DNA from: Candidatus Obscuribacterales bacterium
GTDB taxonomy: Bacteria; Cyanobacteriota; Vampirovibrionia; Obscuribacterales; Obscuribacteraceae
DNA length: 64,000 nt
Direction of reading: 5' to 3'
Assembly (NCBI GenBank): GCA_020634035.1
Contig: JACKCM010000001.1
Coordinates: 248,001-312,000 of the forward strand
Below the pieces are notes generated by a model. The model made no database searches and was not told the origin of the DNA. It worked only from the letters and a program-made list of their open reading frames with translations. Positions 60,252 through 64,000 of the stretch are shown here, piece after piece; position 1 is the first letter of the stretch; every line of letters begins with the position of its first letter. Position numbers and translations under genes: made by a program.

Positions 60252-60680
60252 TCAGTCGTCGCTCGAATCTGCAGCCGACTCCGTATCCGAGGCGCGTGCC
60301 TGGGAGAGCAGCTCCTGAACATCGAAGACGAGGCTGCCGAGTTGGACCTGCTGCTTGCGAATCTTCTTCAGGCGAACCAGAACGACAGAATCGGGTTCAT
60401 CGAGACCGGTGGTCAGACCAGTATCACCATCGAGGTTGATCATCGAGCTGACCGCGTTCATGATCGTCTCGGAATCCGGCTGATCGAGATTGAGCAGCTT
60501 GATGATGAGCGCATTGCCACCTTCGCTGCTGATCGGCTTGATCACCTGGGTGACTTCGTAAACCTGGTCCATGATCAGGTAGCAGATGCCGCGCTCCGGA
60601 AAGACACCGAGAGTCTCGAGAGAACAGGTAGCGTACTTGCCTTTCTCGTCCGGAAGCTTGAGCAGAACAAGAGTCTTCAT
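60252..60680 (-). CDS. Hypothetical protein, 142 residues
   Basis: Soluble protein starting MKTLVLLKLPDEKGKYATC. A beta-rich first half (GICYLIMDQVYEVTQVIKPI, LIIKLLNLD) is followed by RLKKIRKQQVQLGSLVFDVQ and an acidic Ser/Asp tail. The ATG at 60680 has a strong GGAGG at 5 nt; the ORF opening 24 codons earlier is not supported. No family recognised. Strongly GC3-biased. It may have a long 5' leader: the words TAGCGCTAACC and ACTGCGCCA lie upstream at 60927-60951. Confidence 0.62.
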   Translation of the reverse strand: MKTLVLLKLPDEKGKYATCSLETLGVFPERGICYLIMDQVYEVTQVIKPISSEGGNALIIKLLNLDQPDSETIMNAVSSMINLDGDTGLTTGLDEPDSVVLVRLKKIRKQQVQLGSLVFDVQELLSQARASDTESAADSSDD

Positions 60681-61311
60681 AGAATCCTCCTTCACCATTG
60701 AGGTTTGTCCACAGGGAACGAACTCCGGCAAACTCCAGCAAAATCCAGCCACGCACGAACAGACAGAAGAACCGGATCAGGTTCTCTGTAGAAGTTTGGG
60801 GCTAGAAATATGCTGTGTTACTGGAGTTGTTTCTGAATTCAAGAATAATTGCAAGAAAGATATCGCTACCTTAGTTCTCGGCAAATTTCAAAGTCAACCT
60901 GATTAAGCAAAGATAGCTTTGAAACCTAGCGCTAACCATCGAACTGCGCCAGTATAAATTTTGCCAATCTAACTCTTTGAAAGCCTGCAAAACCCCGCCA
61001 CAGTAACTATGTTAAGAGAGAGTACAGTACTCTTGTTACAAAAGACCTATTGTCAAGGACCTCCTGTTCTTGATACAGATAGATATCTTCCTGAATAAGT
61101 TCTTGATTCAACAAACGAACCAGATACCTGTTGTCTAACTGCTTCCAATAAGCCATTGCCTGAATTTAGTTCAGATGGCCTGACACAGTCTTCTGGAAGA
61201 GGACTATGGGTTGACGGTTCGTCAAAGGCGAGAGGGTCGCGATAATGAGGTGTTTCACCACTTGCAGCCGACCTTCTTACATTCCATTTTTTCATACTCC
61301 AAAGGTATTTT
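60681..61311. other. Divergent spacer without a gene
   Basis: 631 bases between 60680 (-) and the small gene at 61312 (+). It contains TAGCGCTAACC (60927-60937) and ACTGCGCCA (60943-60951), both found together also upstream of the HD gene. I see no coding signal. The right part (61000-61260) is AT-rich. Confidence 0.4.
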
Positions 61312-61461
61312 ATGCGCAAAGTAATCATTCTCACCGTGGCAGGCAAACCCGAGATCGAGGTGGAACGTCACCTTGGCCGCGAAGAGATCTCTCGCATCGT
61401 CTCGAGGCGCTACGGCTATCAGGGCATCCATCTGCCCCACAGCTGGCTTGCTTTCGAGTAA
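61312..61461 (+). CDS. 49-residue hypothetical protein
   Basis: The frame reads MRKVIILTVAGKPEIEVERH and ends HLPHSWLAFE. It is soluble and mixed alpha/beta. AAAGGT lies 7 nt upstream of the ATG and codons are GC3-rich, like the genes downstream. It heads a row of four same-strand genes (61312-63858). Too short to assign a family. Confidence 0.5.
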   Translation: MRKVIILTVAGKPEIEVERHLGREEISRIVSRRYGYQGIHLPHSWLAFE

Positions 61462-61557
61462 GCCTCCCTCAACCGGAGAGTCCGACGAGCTGTACTGAGG
61501 CCCCTTGAGGGTCTCGGACCTGCCGCCTGGACCCCCCACAATATCTAAGAGGTAAGA

Positions 61558-62016
61558 ATGAGTGCCATGATATTGATGGCGGTAATAGCAGCTTCGGCAG
61601 GACTCGGGCTCTACCTTGTCCACAGGCTGGACAGCACCGACCATCCCATGCTCGGGCTGTTTCCGCTTCTGCTCATTGTCGGGCTCATAATCCTGATTCT
61701 GAGCTTCGGGGACAACCTGTACCTCATCCTCGGTGCCAGCGTATTCGTCTCGACGTTCTGCGCTGCCACCTGGTTCAGTTTCCGTGCGGAAGGAAAGGCT
61801 CTCGTGCGTCCGAGCAACAGTGCCGGTAGCGCTGACGCCAATCTTCCCGCTGATTCTCAGAAACGGAGCCAATCCCGGCGCCGTTCTTTCACCTGGGTCG
61901 CACCGGGAGTTCGAAAGACTTCTCGGGGCAACCTCGTTCGGCTCGAAGTCGTTAACGACAAGCCGAATGCTTCCTCAAGGCGAAGGAATTCTACCCGGCT
62001 GACGAGCGTCAACTGA
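61558..62016 (+). CDS. Small membrane protein with basic C-terminal tail
   Basis: 152 residues: three hydrophobic segments (3-22, 32-50, 54-72), then an Arg/Ser-rich polar tail of about 75 residues (SQKRSQSRRRSFTW and SSRRRNSTR). The tail would be cytoplasmic by the positive-inside rule. AAGAGGTAAGA precedes the ATG. No family recognised. In line with 61312 and 62119 on the same strand. Confidence 0.6.
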   Translation: MSAMILMAVIAASAGLGLYLVHRLDSTDHPMLGLFPLLLIVGLIILILSFGDNLYLILGASVFVSTFCAATWFSFRAEGKALVRPSNSAGSADANLPADSQKRSQSRRRSFTWVAPGVRKTSRGNLVRLEVVNDKPNASSRRRNSTRLTSVN

Positions 62017-62118
62017 CAGCTTTCGACTCTGGATGAGTTTCTTCCCCATTCTCTAACCCGGCGATTCGCAGCAAAACATAAGTTGCGTTTCGCCATCAAA
62101 CCTAAACGGAGCAAAACC

Positions 62119-62565
62119 ATGAATAGCACCGCTCTAATCGTCGCTCTTCTGATTCAGCTCGTCCTCGTTCTGGGGACGGCTTTCGTGTCGATGAAGTACA
62201 TCGCCCCAGCGGTGACCCGCAAGGGCTTTGCCTTCAATCGCGGCTTCTGGCCGAGCATCGCCGTCATCGCACTGGCCATCTTCGGCGGAAGCTTTCTCTC
62301 GAGCGCCGCAGCCAAGCTGCTGATCGGCGTCGCGCCGCACAGCATCGTCTACTTCCAGGCGTACCCGTTCTTGATGTTCGTCTGGCAGATCCTCTTCAGC
62401 GCCGTCGCCATCTTCCTGGTGGCGCGGATGATGCCCGCCCTGGTCTTCGTGAAGAACTTCTTCACGGCAGTGGTCGTGGCTGCGATCAACTTCGCCTTCG
62501 CGAACCTGGTCATGCTGCTGATCGGACTGGCCCTCAGCGGCATCATGTCCGTGACCGGCGGCTAA
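62119..62565 (+). CDS. Four-span membrane protein
   Basis: 148 residues from the ATG at 62119 (GGAGC upstream; the ORF opens 12 codons earlier). Four hydrophobic helices lie near 4-26, 44-66, 78-102 and 112-138, with small loops (SMKYIAPAVTRKGFAFNRGF, KLLIGVAPHS). Alanine-rich. No family recognised. Strong GC3 bias. A hairpin (62591-62633) follows. Confidence 0.62.
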   Translation: MNSTALIVALLIQLVLVLGTAFVSMKYIAPAVTRKGFAFNRGFWPSIAVIALAIFGGSFLSSAAAKLLIGVAPHSIVYFQAYPFLMFVWQILFSAVAIFLVARMMPALVFVKNFFTAVVVAAINFAFANLVMLLIGLALSGIMSVTGG

Positions 62566-62590
62566 ACGCAGGACTCGGCGAGCCTTAACC

Positions 62591-62633
62591 CCGGGCAGTC
62601 AGGTACTGGCTCTGCGCCAGCCTGTCTGCCCGG
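62591..62633 (+). terminator. Intercistronic stem-loop
   Basis: CCGGGCAG (62591-62598) pairs with CTGCCCGG (62626-62633) and CAGG with CCTG inside. The following T-tract is weak (ttctcctcc). It ends 28 nt before the ATG at 62662. Confidence 0.7.
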
Positions 62634-62661
62634 TTCTCCTCCTCGAACCTGAGAGGACATC

Positions 62662-63858
62662 ATGATATCGAGGAAATTGATGATAACACTGTCGGCGGTG
62701 GCTGCTTTGAGCGCCGTCGCTGCTTTCTTCTTGATTGACTACTCCGAGAAACCGAAGCCCCGGTTCTTCCCTGAAAAGCTGGAATTTCGGGTAGAGCTGC
62801 ATGAAGACGAGGCTGTCCGGAATGTGCAATACTATCCGGACGGACTCACTCCTATGCATGCCATTGCCGACCACAAGGACGGCAAGCTCTCGGAGTATTG
62901 GTACTATGATAACGGCAAGGTTCGCGAAGCGAAAACCCTGTCGGCGCCGGACGAAGAGACCGCCAAACGGCATCTCCTCAGAGAAGCGCATGTCGCCACA
63001 GATGGTGTCACCTACCAGTCCGACGTCGAGTTCTTCGACGACGGAACGAAATGGAAAGAGACCGTTCTGGTCAGCGAAGACCGCACTGAAAGAAGGGTTT
63101 TCTACCCTCTATCCGGCGCTCTGCAAAGCGATCAAAAGCTGAGCAAGATGCGCGTCGGCTGGGTCAAGACCGAAGAGAAAATCTTCAGCGAAGCGGGCTT
63201 GCTCACAAGCCTGTTCACACTTCTTGAAGACGGCTCGCGGGTCACAAAAGCTTTCGACGAAACCGGCAAGGTCACGTCGATTGTCACCTGGGATCAGTAC
63301 AGCTCTCGCTACAAGGAAGACTGGCTTTATCCCGACGGCAGTACGATTCGCCGCCACCTGGAACAAGCCGCCGACGGCACCGAGGTCAAAGAGAATCGCG
63401 AAGACGGCACCCTCGAGCGCAAGCTGAAGTGGGCCGGCGATATCGACAAGAGCGGTGTGCTGATCGTCACGCGCTACAACGGGCAAGAGCAGGAAGTGTT
63501 CGAGCAATACTTCATGTTCCGGGACGGTCAATACCGCATCTGGAACATCTCGGTGCATCGAAAAGACGGCAAAGACCTCCGCAACATCTACTTCGATAAC
63601 GGCAGCACCATCCCGACCTCCGATGTTCTCTACGACGAGAGCGATCCGGCAGCAAGGGATCGAGTGCTTCGCCAGTTCGACGAGAATGGCTTCCTGACCG
63701 AGACCAAGACCTGGCGCGGAGCGATTTCTGGAAAAGTGGAGACCTTCACTCCGAAGGACAACATTCGGGTTACAGTGCCGGATGAATATCTGGTTTTCCC
63801 GATCTACGAGAACCCTCCCCAGAAGGTGCCCTACAATCCCAATCGGGGTCCCTACTGA
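62662..63858 (+). CDS. Membrane-anchored protein with MORN/YwqK-like repeats
   Basis: 398 residues. A signal anchor (MITLSAVAALSAVAAFFLI) is followed by a long extracytoplasmic part built from short beta-hairpin repeats with Tyr/Phe/Asp-Gly motifs: VQYYPDGLTPMHAIADHKDG, EYWYYDNGKVREAKT, VEFFDDGTKWKET, WLYPDGSTIRRHLEQ, NIYFDNGSTIPTSDV, RQFDENGFLTETKTW. The pattern resembles MORN-type or YwqK antitoxin-type repeats. The ligand is unknown. GAGAGGA lies 6 nt before the ATG. Last gene of the 61312-63858 unit; closed by a strong terminator and element copy 15. Confidence 0.68.
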   Translation: MISRKLMITLSAVAALSAVAAFFLIDYSEKPKPRFFPEKLEFRVELHEDEAVRNVQYYPDGLTPMHAIADHKDGKLSEYWYYDNGKVREAKTLSAPDEETAKRHLLREAHVATDGVTYQSDVEFFDDGTKWKETVLVSEDRTERRVFYPLSGALQSDQKLSKMRVGWVKTEEKIFSEAGLLTSLFTLLEDGSRVTKAFDETGKVTSIVTWDQYSSRYKEDWLYPDGSTIRRHLEQAADGTEVKENREDGTLERKLKWAGDIDKSGVLIVTRYNGQEQEVFEQYFMFRDGQYRIWNISVHRKDGKDLRNIYFDNGSTIPTSDVLYDESDPAARDRVLRQFDENGFLTETKTWRGAISGKVETFTPKDNIRVTVPDEYLVFPIYENPPQKVPYNPNRGPY

Positions 63859-63881
63859 TTCCGAACTGACTTTGTTAGGAG

Positions 63882-63930
63882 CGCGGATGCCATCAGCCTA
63901 TCGGCAGATTGGTATCCGCGTTTCTTTTTT
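63882..63930 (+). terminator. Intrinsic terminator
   Basis: CGCGGAT...CCA pairs with TGG...ATCCGCG around a long loop, followed by TTTCTTTTTT. Confidence 0.85.
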
Positions 63931-63940
63931 CCTTCTCTTT

Positions 63941-63960
63941 CTACTGCTTCTTATAGTTAT
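63941..63960 (+). repeat. ACTAT/TATAGT intergenic element, copy 15
   Basis: CTACTGCTTCTTATAGTTAT, preceded by three T, downstream of the 63882 terminator at the right edge of the window. Confidence 0.72.
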
Positions 63961-64000
63961 TAGCTTTTTGTTCAAACCTGAATCGGACACAAGAAATTGC

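Noticed and set aside
2010..63960. The recurrent ACTAT/TATAGT element as integron attC sites
   Set aside because: The sites are co-oriented and at gene ends like attC, but I see no GTTRRRY/RYYYAAC core sites, genes between them run both ways, and no integrase gene is in the window.
1..64000. CRISPR arrays or cas genes
   Set aside because: No regularly spaced direct repeats of 20-40 bp and no Cas-like protein were seen. The intergenic element is too short, degenerate and dispersed.

Overview
The window looks like a chromosomal segment of a free-living bacterium. It carries housekeeping and metabolic genes (malic enzyme, cytidine deaminase, aldehyde dehydrogenase, a cation/proton antiporter, a sigma-70 factor), clear Shine-Dalgarno sites (AAGGAG, GAGGT), intrinsic terminators, one intact IS3-family element, and no phage structural genes, rRNA or tRNA that I can find. 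Gene density is low: many intergenic stretches are 300-1300 bases long. Genes fall into two codon styles. One group has almost exclusively G/C third positions (e.g. 7251-8585, 20303-24872, 31075-38916, 52305-53738). The other is mixed or A/T-leaning (e.g. 1114-1974, 42646-46257, 55183-56589, 57811-59220; 27316-28122 is strongly A/T-rich). I cannot name the organism. An uncultured, deep-branching lineage such as the Melainabacteria/Obscuribacterales type is only a guess from the gene mix and long spacers.

Layout. 1-5.7 kb: antiporter (partial), EamA exporter, M28 peptidase plus patatin phospholipase, and a sorbitol-dehydrogenase-like MDR enzyme. 6.3-10.8 kb: HAD phosphatase, an MDR dehydrogenase with a large helical insertion, and several small basic or membrane proteins. 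11.5-15.5 kb: HD-domain protein, a 623-aa glycine-rich multi-span membrane protein, and a small membrane protein. 15.7-19 kb (minus strand): two SLOG/LSDAT-like ligand-binding proteins, a sigma-70 factor and an archaeal/eukaryotic-type peptidyl-tRNA hydrolase (Pth2), probably one operon. 20.3-24.9 kb: EEP nuclease/phosphatase with a basic tail, DUF502 membrane protein, an unknown protein and a putative HEFRH zinc peptidase. 26-27.3 kb: IS3-family element. 27.3-30.6 kb: secreted protein, cytidine deaminase and a GT87-like glycosyltransferase that overlaps a convergent ORF. 31-38.9 kb: a complete nicotinamide-to-NAD+ salvage operon built from fusion proteins (NadD-PncB, Prs, NadE-PncA) followed by an Rnl1-like RNA ligase. 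39-51.7 kb: RDD membrane protein, small proteins, a giant proline-rich TPR protein, a single-ring Clp-like ATPase, malic enzyme, cupin and 4-alpha-glucanotransferase. 52.3-64 kb: beta-amylase, a PDZ-less S41 protease, aldehyde dehydrogenase, a beta-solenoid-like protein, a YkgJ Fe-S/zinc cluster protein, coiled-coil proteins and a cluster of small membrane proteins.

Two results stand out. First, the 31-38.9 kb operon packs every catalytic step from nicotinamide to NAD+, plus PRPP supply, into three polypeptides next to an RNA-repair ligase. This looks like a NAD+/RNA recovery module. Second, at least 15 copies of a short dyad element (pyrimidine tract, then ACTAT, 4-8 nt, then TATAGT and a T-rich flank) sit just beyond terminator hairpins at the ends of transcription units. 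All copies point the same way on the + strand, whatever the strand of the neighbouring genes. Inside transcription units, by contrast, terminator-like hairpins lie only about 20-70 nt before the next start codon, which suggests operons tuned by partial read-through.
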